Origin: Pseudomonas fluorescens
GTDB taxonomy: Bacteria; Pseudomonadota; Gammaproteobacteria; Pseudomonadales; Pseudomonadaceae
Reading direction: 5' to 3'
NCBI RefSeq assembly: GCF_902497995.1
Contig: NZ_CABVII010000003.1
Location: 1-64,000, forward strand
Length of the DNA stretch: 64,000 bases
Position numbers and translations under genes: made by a program. Below are positions 1 through 8,112 of this stretch, piece by piece. Under the pieces are notes generated by a model. That model had not been told where the DNA came from. It saw only the letters and a program-made list of their open reading frames with translations, and did not search any database. The stretch's first letter is position 1, and the number at the start of each line of letters is the position of its first letter.

Positions 1-156
1 TTCTTTATCGGCGCTTGGGTGAAAGGAGGAGGGGCGAAATCTCCCACGGATCTGTACTGCGTCAACAGTCAGAATCGGGCTTTGTCCCTTCTCCTCCCTT
101 CAAGTCCTAGCATACAAGCGGGCTTGCCCGCGAAGGCGTCAGCACAGGCGCTGCAA
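1..156. other. Window-edge non-coding stretch with a REP half-site
   Basis: No credible gene lies between the window edge and the end of qhpB. Bases 118-139 carry the GCGGGCTTGCCCGCGAAGGCG core that recurs in REP hairpins throughout the window. The remaining qhp maturation genes (protease, ABC exporter, flavoprotein), if linked, would have to lie left of base 1. Confidence 0.6.
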
Positions 157-1275
157 TTACCGGACAAATATCTGCGCGGTGGTGATCGCCATATCCCCAC
201 CCGGCAATTTGATATTGCCTATCTGCTTCATGGTCTCGGGATCGAAGATCGCCACATCGTTGAACGTCCCGGCCAGGTAGATCTTGCTCCCGGCCTTGTT
301 GAATGAAATGCAGTAGTAGGAGTGATCCAGGGTCGCCGCCTGGAGCATTTTCTTCTGCTTGATGTCGTACTTGGCCAGACGGTTGAGCACGCCGAACATC
401 AGGTTCGGATCCTTCGGTGAGCGCATGCCGCTGAAATAGATTTCCGTCAGCGGGCCGAAGTCGGTGGTTTCGGTCTTGCCGGTTTTCAGGTCGATGCTGA
501 ACAGACCGTAGAGGTACTCGGCGGTGGCCGGGTCCTGCTTCTTGTCCTTGAATTTCGCCGCGGTGTAGAGCAGCGAGAAGTCATGGCGAAAGGTCTGCTG
601 GTTCCACACGTAAAGCACATCCGGTGCGCTGTAGTTCGGGCGTTTCCAGTGACGGCTGGGGATCAGCACGTCGAACTTGCCGGTGTTCACATCGACCTTG
701 TAGACATCCGCCCCCGCCACATACAGCGTGCCGTCGTCGCCGCTCTGCATGATGGTCAGCTGCCGTGGTGCCGGGAAACTGCGCAGCGGCCTGGCGTCCA
801 GGCCGGCGTCGGTGGCATAGACATCCAGTCGAGGCTGCTGCACTTCATAACGGTCATTAAGCATCAATGTCGGGTTGGCGATGGTGAACAACTCCTTGCC
901 GTCGTGACTGACGGTGAAGGCGAACATGGACCTCGCTTTTTCCCCCGGCTTCTGGGTGATGCTGGCGTGGAACACCTGCTTGCAGCTGTCCAGCTCGACG
1001 CCGTAGACATCGGCGTAGTGGTTGTTCAGCACGTAGGCGGTCTTGCGGTCCGGCGACAACTGCACGCTGCCGGGGCCGAAGGCGTCGGGCATCTTGCAGG
1101 TCTTGAACAGTGTGTCCGTGGCCAGGTCGATGACGTGCAGGTTGTTCGGGTAATTGGTGGTCACCATGTACTCGTGACCGGTTTCGAGCGCAGTGATTTC
1201 ATCGGCCAGAACATTGAGCGAACAGGCGCTCAGGACGGCGAAAGCGGCCAGGCCGCAGGCGTTGATGCTAGGCAT
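157..1275 (-). CDS. qhpB: Quinohemoprotein amine dehydrogenase beta subunit
   Basis: This is the beta subunit of the periplasmic quinohemoprotein amine dehydrogenase. In the family it is a seven-bladed beta-propeller that helps to form the CTQ active site with the gamma subunit. The 372-residue product starts at an ATG preceded by AAGGA. It opens with a Sec signal peptide (MPSINACGLAAFAVLSACSLNVLA, cleavage before DE) followed by repeated propeller-like blades (for example NYPNNLHVIDLATDT and AGTFNDVAIFDPET). An upstream in-frame extension to 1362 would overlap the gamma gene and lose the signal peptide, so it was rejected. It is the last gene in view of the A-D-C-B operon, 25 bases after qhpC. 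Confidence 0.93.
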   Translation of the reverse strand: MPSINACGLAAFAVLSACSLNVLADEITALETGHEYMVTTNYPNNLHVIDLATDTLFKTCKMPDAFGPGSVQLSPDRKTAYVLNNHYADVYGVELDSCKQVFHASITQKPGEKARSMFAFTVSHDGKELFTIANPTLMLNDRYEVQQPRLDVYATDAGLDARPLRSFPAPRQLTIMQSGDDGTLYVAGADVYKVDVNTGKFDVLIPSRHWKRPNYSAPDVLYVWNQQTFRHDFSLLYTAAKFKDKKQDPATAEYLYGLFSIDLKTGKTETTDFGPLTEIYFSGMRSPKDPNLMFGVLNRLAKYDIKQKKMLQAATLDHSYYCISFNKAGSKIYLAGTFNDVAIFDPETMKQIGNIKLPGGDMAITTAQIFVR

Positions 1276-1300
1276 GCTGGAATCCTTCTTCTCGGTCCGG

Positions 1301-1624
1301 TCACTTGTCTTTAGGAAAGACAGTGCCGAGGTTGCGCCAATTGTCGTTGGACGCCTGGGCATCCTTGTTCCAGTCCGGGTAGGTGCTCATCATGTCGGGC
1401 ACCTGGGCCGGCCACCAGCAAGGGTCGGAGCAACCATAAAGGTCGGCTTCCATCGGCTGGCACAGCGACGACACCCCGCCGAACGCATCGATCTCCCAAC
1501 CCGGGTCGGTGGTCGAGGCGCAGCCCGCGACGGAACTCATCGCCACCACTTCTTCGATGCGGTTTTCGGCCGCGGCCTCATCGAGTTTCAGCGCTTTGTT
1601 ATTGATTGCCTTGAGATGTTTCAT
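1301..1624 (-). CDS. qhpC: Quinohemoprotein amine dehydrogenase gamma subunit precursor (CTQ-bearing)
   Basis: This 107-residue peptide is the catalytic subunit precursor. A 28-residue leader without a Sec signal ([10 protein letters not shown]…EEVVA) precedes the core. Counting the mature chain from Met29, the residues fall at exactly the positions known from the P. putida/Paracoccus crystal structures: Cys7–Glu16, Cys27–Asp33 and Cys41–Asp49 for the thioether crosslinks, and Cys37–Trp43 for cysteine tryptophylquinone. In precursor numbering these are C35/E44, C55/D61, C69/D77 and C65/W71. The start codon lies one base after the end of qhpD, so the two are probably translationally coupled. 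A longer frame upstream overlaps qhpD and was rejected. Confidence 0.96.
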   Translation of the reverse strand: MKHLKAINNKALKLDEAAAENRIEEVVAMSSVAGCASTTDPGWEIDAFGGVSSLCQPMEADLYGCSDPCWWPAQVPDMMSTYPDWNKDAQASNDNWRNLGTVFPKDK

Positions 1625-1625
1625 A

Positions 1626-3056
1626 TCAGTGAGCCTTGCGCGGAGTGATGTAGCTGCTGATAAACGCAGGGTTGTGGGCCATGATCCGGGTGTAGACCTC
1701 GATGCCGAAGTCGACCCAGTCACGCATCAGTTCGCAGTAGTGATAGGTCGGGTGGGTCGGGTCGCCGTACCGGGCGTAGCTCTCGTGGTAGCAGCCGCCG
1801 GAGCACAGGTTGCGGATCTGGCAGTCCTCGCAGCCGGTGTTGGTGCGGTCCAGGCGCTGGGACAGGAAGTCGTTCAACTCGACCTGTTTCACCCCGCTGT
1901 GCACGTTACCGAAGGTCGGCAACGATGAACCGGTAAAGCGGTGGCACAGGTTCAGTTCGCCCTTGTGATCCACCGCCAGCATCTTCAGGCCCGCGCCGCA
2001 GGGCAAAGCTTTCTTGTGGCCTTCGTGGATGTCGGTGATCAACTGGTGCAGGTTGGAGAACCCGATGTTGCGGTGCTCCAGCGCCGCTTCCAGGTAACGA
2101 CGGCCGAGTTTCTTCATGTTGGCGAAGACCTCGATCAACTCGTCACTGGAGAGGTTGAAGGTGCTGATGTCACCGGAGGTCACCGGGGCAAACCCGACCT
2201 CGGCAAACCCCAGTTCGTTGAACAGGTGATCCCAGATGGTTTCGACGTCGGTGACGCCGGTGGTCAAGGTCACCCGCGCACCGACCGGACGGCTGTTGTA
2301 GCGCGACAGCAGCATCTCGGCTTTACGCCGCACCACGTCGTAAGTGCCCTGCCCGCCCACGGTGATGCGGTTGCGGTCGTGCACGGTTTTTGGCCCGTCG
2401 ATGCTCACCGAGAGCCCGAACCGGTGGGCATTCAGATAGTCCACGGTCTCTTCGGTAAGCAGCGTCGCGTTGGTGGTCATGACGAACTCGACGAACTTGC
2501 CGGCTTCGCGGAATCGCTTCTCGCAATAGTTGACCATGTACTCGATCAGCTTGCGATTGCTCAGCGGCTCGCCGCCAAAAAACACCACCGTAAAGCGCTC
2601 TTCATCCGGGGATTCGCGCAGCAGCATTTCTATCGAGGCAACTGCCGTTTCGACGTCCATCTTCTTGCCGGCCGACGGCTTGTCCAGGTCTTCCTTGTAG
2701 CAGTAGGTGCAGCTCAGGTTGCAGCCGGTGTTGACGTTGAGCACCACGGTATTGATCGCCGTGCGCTCGACCCGTTTGGTGCCGATGTCCGGGGTCAGTG
2801 GCGAGCCGTCGCTGACCAGCTCCAGGGACATCAGCTCGCGCAGGGTTTCAGTGATTTCTTCACCGTTGAAGCGCGCGGCCAGGCGCTGGATCAGGTCGTC
2901 CGACGAACAACCGGGACCGCGCAAGGTGTCGATGATGGTGCCCGTCAGCTCATCGCTGGCGAACAGCGAACTGCTGGGGATGTGAAACAGCATGCGGTCG
3001 GCATCGACGTGCACTTCGTGCAGGTTCCGCTCGACCAGATTCAAGATAGCGCCCAT
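1626..3056 (-). CDS. qhpD: Radical SAM/SPASM peptide-modifying enzyme QhpD
   Basis: QhpD (476 aa) installs the Cys-to-Asp/Glu thioether bridges in the gamma subunit. The radical SAM cluster motif CNLSCTYC is at residues 112-119. A C-terminal SPASM region has further cysteines in [14 protein letters not shown] and YHYC for auxiliary Fe-S clusters. An N-terminal segment of about 95 residues resembles a peptide-recognition domain. It is placed between the alpha and gamma genes, as in the known qhpADCB order. The start ATG is preceded by AGGAGG-like sequence just upstream of 3056. Confidence 0.95.
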   Translation of the reverse strand: MGAILNLVERNLHEVHVDADRMLFHIPSSSLFASDELTGTIIDTLRGPGCSSDDLIQRLAARFNGEEITETLRELMSLELVSDGSPLTPDIGTKRVERTAINTVVLNVNTGCNLSCTYCYKEDLDKPSAGKKMDVETAVASIEMLLRESPDEERFTVVFFGGEPLSNRKLIEYMVNYCEKRFREAGKFVEFVMTTNATLLTEETVDYLNAHRFGLSVSIDGPKTVHDRNRITVGGQGTYDVVRRKAEMLLSRYNSRPVGARVTLTTGVTDVETIWDHLFNELGFAEVGFAPVTSGDISTFNLSSDELIEVFANMKKLGRRYLEAALEHRNIGFSNLHQLITDIHEGHKKALPCGAGLKMLAVDHKGELNLCHRFTGSSLPTFGNVHSGVKQVELNDFLSQRLDRTNTGCEDCQIRNLCSGGCYHESYARYGDPTHPTYHYCELMRDWVDFGIEVYTRIMAHNPAFISSYITPRKAH

Positions 3057-3151
3057 TGCAACCTCCTGTGCAAACCCCGTTTTACGGGGCCTGCGGTCAT
3101 TCCGAAAAGTGTTTGAAACGGTGAACAGCCAGCCAGCTCACGTTCTCGACC

Positions 3152-4732
3152 TCATGGAATGGGTGGATTGTTCCAGCGTTGCACGGTGACGATCATGTGG
3201 CCCTCGCCGGTCAGGGATTTCCCTGCGTCGTCGACGGCGGCGATCACCTTGAGGTTGCCGGCGTTGTTGGTGGACATTTTGCGTTGCGGGTTCGGCCCCG
3301 CGTCCCCTGGGGTGAACACGCCGCTGTCGGCCTGCATGGTGCCGGCGAACTTGACGTCTTCGTCTTCCCTGGCGCGATCGTCAAAGGCTTCGACCGACCA
3401 CTGCGCCGGGAATACGCCGATGCGATACGGCTCGCCGTCGGCGCCCTTGCCCCAGGCTTCGGCATCGAACCGACCCTGGACTTTCGGCGTCGAACCACCG
3501 CCCTCACCGATCCGTGCCACGGAAAATTCCGGCACGACTTTGACCGAAGCGATTTTGCTGTAGACCGACAACGTCGGGCCTTTCAGCGTGCCGACGGTGA
3601 CGTTGCGCAGACCCGGCTGGGCATTGGCAGCGGCCTTGAGCTTGACCTTGATCCGTTCCGGGGTCTGCTCGACGACTTCGACCACTTCCACCCCTTTGCC
3701 GAAGTTCGGCTTACCGGTCAGACCGCTGCCGATCAGGGTGACTGCCGTTTCGGCGCCAGCCTTAAGATAATCCGGCTGCACCGCCAGCAAACGACTGGAA
3801 CCCTGTTTGGCGGCGATGAAGTCCAGACCGCGTTCGTCATGCTCGGCCTCGAACATCCGGCCTTGCAGGGCATTGCCCTGGGCGGCGAACACCTGGCGCA
3901 TGGTCACGCCGTCGATGCTCACGTTGCCGCGCCATTCGTAACCGGTATAGAGAATCGCGCTGCCGTCGCCGTTGAACGGGCTGCCGTCGGTGTATTGGCC
4001 TTTGACGCTGACCTTGAAGGTGTCACCGCCATCGGCACTGACGCTCATTACGCCAGCCAGTTCACCTTTACCCGGCAAGTGACCACTGAAGCTCCAGTCA
4101 CCCACCAGGGCGTCGGATTTGGGTGCGGTGCTCAGCCATTTTTTCCAGGCCGGGTTGTCCAGCGGATAACGCTTGGCCAATAGCGGCACCATCTCTTTGC
4201 GGGCCAGGTCGAACCAGTCGCGATCCCGGGCCAGGGCCTGGTATTCCAGGGACGGCCATTGGCCGAGGTGGAAGTTCACCAGACGCTCCCATTCCTGGGC
4301 CGGACGCCGTTGCAGGGCCACCCGTGCACCGGAGTGGCAGCGGCCACACATCTGGCTGGTCTGGTCGTCGAATTTTTCAACGGTATTGAGCCGGCGCTCC
4401 AGGGCATAACGCACGCCATCGGTTTCGCTCGGGGCCAGACCCTGGGTGTCGGCCAGGTATTTGACCAGGGTACGGCGGTCGTCATCGCTGATCTGCAACC
4501 CATGCATGACCTGCATGCGGGCGATGCTCATCAGCCAGCCTTCCGGGGTCTTGCGCTGGTGACTGATGCGGCTCAGGGCGTTGTCCGCTTCGGGGGTATG
4601 GCAGCCCTGACAGGTTTCCTTGAGGATGGTCTGGGCATCGCGAGCTGCCAGGCTGTAAGGCGAATGCAGCGCCACACAGGCCGCCACGGCCAGCAGGCTG
4701 GCACTCAGGCCTGATCGGAGTTTTCTCTTCAT
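3152..4732 (-). CDS. qhpA: Quinohemoprotein amine dehydrogenase alpha subunit (diheme)
   Basis: This is the diheme cytochrome c subunit, which takes electrons from the CTQ cofactor in the periplasm. The protein has 526 residues from the chosen ATG, which begins a Sec signal (MKRKLRSGLSASLLAVAACV). Two c-heme motifs are visible, CQGCH at 41-45 and CGRCH at 129-133, followed by beta-rich immunoglobulin-like domains. An in-frame upstream GTG at 4750 would add six residues before the signal and is less likely. It is the first gene of the leftward operon, 95 bases before qhpD. The substrate is likely a primary amine such as 2-phenylethylamine, judging from the neighbouring aldehyde dehydrogenase; this is inferred. 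Confidence 0.94.
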   Translation of the reverse strand: MKRKLRSGLSASLLAVAACVALHSPYSLAARDAQTILKETCQGCHTPEADNALSRISHQRKTPEGWLMSIARMQVMHGLQISDDDRRTLVKYLADTQGLAPSETDGVRYALERRLNTVEKFDDQTSQMCGRCHSGARVALQRRPAQEWERLVNFHLGQWPSLEYQALARDRDWFDLARKEMVPLLAKRYPLDNPAWKKWLSTAPKSDALVGDWSFSGHLPGKGELAGVMSVSADGGDTFKVSVKGQYTDGSPFNGDGSAILYTGYEWRGNVSIDGVTMRQVFAAQGNALQGRMFEAEHDERGLDFIAAKQGSSRLLAVQPDYLKAGAETAVTLIGSGLTGKPNFGKGVEVVEVVEQTPERIKVKLKAAANAQPGLRNVTVGTLKGPTLSVYSKIASVKVVPEFSVARIGEGGGSTPKVQGRFDAEAWGKGADGEPYRIGVFPAQWSVEAFDDRAREDEDVKFAGTMQADSGVFTPGDAGPNPQRKMSTNNAGNLKVIAAVDDAGKSLTGEGHMIVTVQRWNNPPIP

Positions 4733-5074
4733 CAACGTCGAACCTCGCACGGTGCTTTCTTATTTTTGTGGCTTATCGTTTTTATGGTTTCTGCCATCGG
4801 CGGCGAACCGCTGGCCCAGGCAGGAGAAACGTCTGCGATGAGCAATACACGGAGCGTGCCAGCTTGCCGATACCCTTTTCTATCAAGCAGTTACGTGAAG
4901 ACAAGACCTGCTAGTCGCGTCTGGACGAGATCGACTGCGTCTAATATCGCGACAGTTGTTGCACTCTGAGACAGCATGGATACCGCGGCCGGAACAGTTC
5001 ATCGCCCGACGATTGACGACAATCCCCCGCTAGCGCGAAATGGGTATTCACCGATGGCCGACAGGGGATAAAAA
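4733..5074. promoter_or_regulatory. Intergenic region between divergent qhpA and a small ORF
   Basis: About 340 bases with no convincing gene. It must hold the promoter of the qhp operon and that of the small rightward ORF. I looked on the minus strand for a GG-N10-GC sigma-54 element like the one before the ALDH gene and did not find a clean one. Confidence 0.5.
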
Positions 5075-5431
5075 ATGGCAAGCATCACTGTCCTGGCGGG
5101 GGACTTTCTGCAGGGTGATGGTGAGTACAGAGACGGCGTTTTCACTCTGAGGACGTCGCTTCACCCGTGGCCCGGCATTAACCTGCCGCTCTCTTCATTC
5201 AAGCGCATGGAAGTGGCCAATGAGGGTTCGATCAACAACATCAAGGATGCCATCGGCTTCGGCGTCGCTGGCGCCATGCTGCTCGGTCCCATCGGGGCCA
5301 TTGCCGGTTTCATGTTGGCCGGCAAGGAAACCGAAGTGACTTTTCTGGCGACGCTCAAGGATGACAGGAAGCTGCTCGCTGCCGTGGATGGCAACACATA
5401 CGACGAGATTTACCGGAAGTTTTCCACCTGA
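5075..5431 (+). CDS. Hypothetical protein with central hydrophobic glycine-rich segment
   Basis: A 118-residue protein of unknown function. The start ATG follows AGGGGAT at good spacing. Residues about 67-91 form a hydrophobic glycine/alanine stretch (FGVAGAMLLGPIGAIAGFMLAG) resembling a glycine-zipper membrane segment. It is flanked by polar beta-like regions. It lies divergent to qhpA. I do not recognise a family and cannot tie it to amine oxidation. Confidence 0.7.
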   Translation: MASITVLAGDFLQGDGEYRDGVFTLRTSLHPWPGINLPLSSFKRMEVANEGSINNIKDAIGFGVAGAMLLGPIGAIAGFMLAGKETEVTFLATLKDDRKLLAAVDGNTYDEIYRKFST

Positions 5432-5481
5432 TCGATCAACGCAGGCCGCAACCTATTCCGATGGTGCGGCCTGACGCCGAT

Positions 5482-5736
5482 TCAGATGCTATACGTGGGC
5501 TGAGTGCTTTTGTGAGCCTCGATTTCTTGCCGCATGTCCGCCAACAGCGAGGCGATGGCATGGGGACTGTCCAGTGTCCACAGGGGAACATGGGTCGCCA
5601 CCAGATCTACTTTGCCAGTCACGCAGTCGCAGACCCGAATGGTCAGGGTCTGGTCTGCCTCCATGACGCACGTGCACACGGCGGGCAGCATTTGGTGTTC
5701 GATGATGTTTTGAATTTCCAGTATTGAAAGGAACAT
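5482..5736 (-). CDS. DUF1652-type small protein
   Basis: An 84-residue protein beginning MFLSILEIQNIIEHQMLPAVC. That N-terminus, with an I-E-I-(x)-N-I-I-E-x-x-x-L-P pattern followed by CxC, is typical of the small DUF1652 family common in pseudomonads. The chosen ATG has GGGAGG seven bases upstream; an in-frame upstream start at 5793 lacks a site. Function is unknown. Confidence 0.75.
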   Translation of the reverse strand: MFLSILEIQNIIEHQMLPAVCTCVMEADQTLTIRVCDCVTGKVDLVATHVPLWTLDSPHAIASLLADMRQEIEAHKSTQPTYSI

Positions 5737-5837
5737 TACTACCTCCCTCGCGCCAGATGTATTGCCGGATGAACGGTCCGCCATTTCACCCACCGAGCCA
5801 GAAAATTCTATTCCTCAATACCGGGAGCCTCAAGGTC

Positions 5838-5881
5838 GCAACCCGGTTGCTCGTCGTCTCATATTGTCGCAATTTGCAACA
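5838..5881. promoter_or_regulatory. Two inverted repeats, possible activator binding sites
   Basis: GCAACCCGGTTGC (5838-5850) is a perfect dyad. TGTCGCAATTTGCAACA (5865-5881) is a dyad with one mismatch. Their centres are 29 bases apart and they lie about 75-120 bases upstream of the sigma-54 element. That is where a bacterial enhancer-binding protein would bind; the assignment is inferred. Confidence 0.45.
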
Positions 5882-5956
5882 GTCCCGCAGCCCCTCCATT
5901 CCCTTGAGTGCCCCTGAACCCCGCAGGCAAAGGGCGGCCCTGCATTTGCGGGCACT

Positions 5957-5972
5957 TGGCACAGCCATTGCG
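5957..5972 (+). promoter_or_regulatory. Sigma-54 promoter of the aldehyde dehydrogenase gene
   Basis: TGGCACAGCCATTGCG has GG at 5958-5959 and GC at 5970-5971 separated by exactly ten bases. It matches the -24/-12 consensus (TGGCAC-N5-TTGC) in nearly every position. It is about 37 bases upstream of the ALDH start codon. Confidence 0.82.
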
Positions 5973-6008
5973 AAAGCCCGGTTCTCATGAACAACAAGAG
6001 GCCTCGCC

Positions 6009-7499
6009 ATGTCCCTCCCCTATCTGCTTCCCGCCACCTCGGCATTCATCCAGCGCGCCCCGCGCATGCTTATCGGCGGTGACTGGGTCGAGGCCGCCGA
6101 CGGCCAGACCATGCCCCTGCACAACCCGGCCACCGGCGAAGTGCTGTGCGTGGTGCCACGGGCCACACCGGAGGATGTCGACCGTGCCGTACTGGCCGCG
6201 CGCCAGGCTTTCGATGATTCGGCCTGGACCCGCACCCGGCCGCGGGAGCGGCAGAACCTGCTGTGGAAACTCGCCGACCTCATGGAGCGCGACGCCGAAC
6301 TGCTGGCGCAACTGGAATGCCTGAACAACGGCAAAAGCGCCGCGGTTGCCCAGGTCATGGACGTGCAGCTGTCCATCGACTTCCTGCGCTATATGGCGGG
6401 CTGGGCGACCAAGATCGAAGGCTCCAGCGTCGAAGTGTCGATGCCGTTGATGCCCAACGATCAATTCCACAGTTTCATCCGTCGCGAAGCAGTGGGCGTG
6501 GTCGGGGCCATCGTCGCCTGGAACTTTCCGCTGCTGTTGGCCTGCTGGAAACTCGGCCCGGCCCTCGCCACCGGCTGCACCGTGGTGCTCAAGCCCGCCG
6601 ACGAAACCCCTCTGAGCGCATTGAAACTCGCCGAACTGGTGCTGGAAGCCGGGTACCCCGCCGGCGTGTTCAACGTGGTGACCGGCACGGGCATCACTGC
6701 GGGCTCGGCGCTGACCCACAATCCGCTGGTGGACAAGCTGACCTTCACCGGTTCCACCGCCGTGGGCAAGCAGATCGGCAAGATCGCCATGGACTCCATG
6801 ACTCGGGTCACCCTGGAACTGGGCGGCAAATCCCCCACCATCGTCATGGCCGATGCCGACCTCAAGACCGCCGCCGCGGGTGCCGCCAGCGCGATTTTCT
6901 TCAATCAGGGCCAGGTCTGCTGTGCCGGGTCGAGGCTGTATGTGCAGCGCAAGCACTTCGACAATGTGGTGGCGGACATCGCCGACATTGCCAACGCCAT
7001 GAAGCTCGGCAACGGCCTGGACCCGAGTGTCGAGATGGGGCCGCTGATCTCGGCGCGCCAGCAGGAGCGGGTGTACCGCTACATCGAAATGGGCCGGGAA
7101 AGTGGCGCGACCATCGCTTGCGGCGGTGAGCAGTTCGGGCCGGGGTTCTTCGTCAAGCCGACGGTTATTGTCGATGTCGATCAGCAGCACTCGCTGGTGC
7201 AGGAAGAAATCTTCGGTCCGGTGCTGGTGGCGATACCCTTCGATGACGAAGCCGATGCGTTGCGCATGGCCAATGACAGTCCCTATGGGTTGGGAGCGAG
7301 TGTCTGGTCCAATGATCTGGCGGCGGTGCACCGGATGATTCCGCGGATCAAGTCGGGCTCGGTGTGGGTTAATTGCCACAGCGCCCTGGACCCGGCGCTG
7401 CCGTTCGGCGGGTACAAGATGTCGGGGGTTGGGCGGGAAATGGGGTATGCGGCGATCGAGCATTACACCGAGTTGAAGTCGGTGTTGATCAAGCTGTGA
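6009..7499 (+). CDS. peaE: NAD-dependent aldehyde dehydrogenase, phenylacetaldehyde dehydrogenase type
   Basis: A 496-residue class-3-fold aldehyde dehydrogenase that oxidises an aldehyde to its acid with NAD+. Catalytic elements are visible: Asn172 in AWNFP, the general base Glu270 in TLELGGKSP, and nucleophile Cys304 in NQGQVCCAG. The overall sequence resembles the phenylacetaldehyde dehydrogenases (PeaE/FeaB/StyD). Placement next to the amine dehydrogenase fits amine to aldehyde to carboxylic acid. The start follows AAGAGG and a sigma-54 promoter, so expression probably depends on an enhancer-binding activator. The gene symbol is by analogy with the P. putida pea cluster; substrate specificity is not proven by sequence. 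Confidence 0.85.
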   Translation: MSLPYLLPATSAFIQRAPRMLIGGDWVEAADGQTMPLHNPATGEVLCVVPRATPEDVDRAVLAARQAFDDSAWTRTRPRERQNLLWKLADLMERDAELLAQLECLNNGKSAAVAQVMDVQLSIDFLRYMAGWATKIEGSSVEVSMPLMPNDQFHSFIRREAVGVVGAIVAWNFPLLLACWKLGPALATGCTVVLKPADETPLSALKLAELVLEAGYPAGVFNVVTGTGITAGSALTHNPLVDKLTFTGSTAVGKQIGKIAMDSMTRVTLELGGKSPTIVMADADLKTAAAGAASAIFFNQGQVCCAGSRLYVQRKHFDNVVADIADIANAMKLGNGLDPSVEMGPLISARQQERVYRYIEMGRESGATIACGGEQFGPGFFVKPTVIVDVDQQHSLVQEEIFGPVLVAIPFDDEADALRMANDSPYGLGASVWSNDLAAVHRMIPRIKSGSVWVNCHSALDPALPFGGYKMSGVGREMGYAAIEHYTELKSVLIKL

Positions 7500-7509
7500 C
7501 CCGCTCTTT

Positions 7510-7667
7510 GTAGGAGCGAGGCTTGCCCGCGAACCAGGCGCTGCGGTCGTTCAGGCACAGCGCGTCATCGTTCTTCGCGGGCAAGCCTCGCTCCTACAGC
7601 TAACGCGTTCATTCAGGATGAACGCGTTATCGTTGACGTCCATCGCGAGCAAGCTTGCTCCTACAGG
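7510..7667. repeat. REP hairpin pair plus single REP
   Basis: GTAGGAGCGAGGCTTGCCCGCGAA at 7510 is mirrored by its complement ending at 7598. A third, shorter copy (CATCGCGAGCAAGCTTGCTCCTACAGG) lies at 7641-7667. These sit between two convergent genes and may also act as a transcription barrier. Confidence 0.85.
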
Positions 7668-7707
7668 GGGGCGCGTTTGTTCAGGATGAACGTGTGATCG
7701 TGGTGGA

Positions 7708-8046
7708 TCAGAACGGCAGTTTCATGCCCGGCGGCAGTTGCATGCCTGCGGTCATGCCGGACATTTTGTCCTGGCTGTTGGCTTCGATCTTGCGCACGGC
7801 ATCGTTGACGGCGGCGGCGAATACCGCCTCCAGCATCTCCTTGTCGTCTTCGCTCAGGCCTTCGACCAGGCTTGGGTCGATGGTCACGCGCTTGACGTCG
7901 TGACGACCGGTCATGACCACGGTGACCATGTCGCCGCCGGCTTTACCGGTCACTTCGGCGTTGGCCAGCTCTTCCTGCATCTTGGCCATTTTTTCCTGCA
8001 TCTGCTGCGCCTGCTTCATCAGGCCGGCCATGCCACCCTTCATCAT
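7708..8046 (-). CDS. ybaB: YbaB/EbfC family nucleoid-associated protein
   Basis: A 112-residue DNA-binding protein of the YbaB/EbfC family ([20 protein letters not shown]… PPGMKLPF), dimeric and methionine-rich. The ATG at 8046 follows AGGTGAT and gives the usual family length; a start at 8082 would add twelve residues. It follows dnaX by 66 bases in the common dnaX-ybaB arrangement. recR, normally next, is absent. Confidence 0.95.
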   Translation of the reverse strand: MMKGGMAGLMKQAQQMQEKMAKMQEELANAEVTGKAGGDMVTVVMTGRHDVKRVTIDPSLVEGLSEDDKEMLEAVFAAAVNDAVRKIEANSQDKMSGMTAGMQLPPGMKLPF

Positions 8047-8112
8047 GGTAATCACCTCAAGGTACTTGGATAAAAACAGCATCCGGCCATTGGGGCCAAA
8101 TGCCTTCAGTTA

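Noticed and set aside
19..306. Rightward 95-codon frame at the window start
   Set aside because: It runs through a REP half-site and antisense to qhpB with no ribosome-binding site or similarity.
4838..4868. Possible leftward sigma-54 promoter for qhpA (GCAA … GTGCCA)
   Set aside because: The spacing between the GC and CC dinucleotides is 15 rather than 10 bases.
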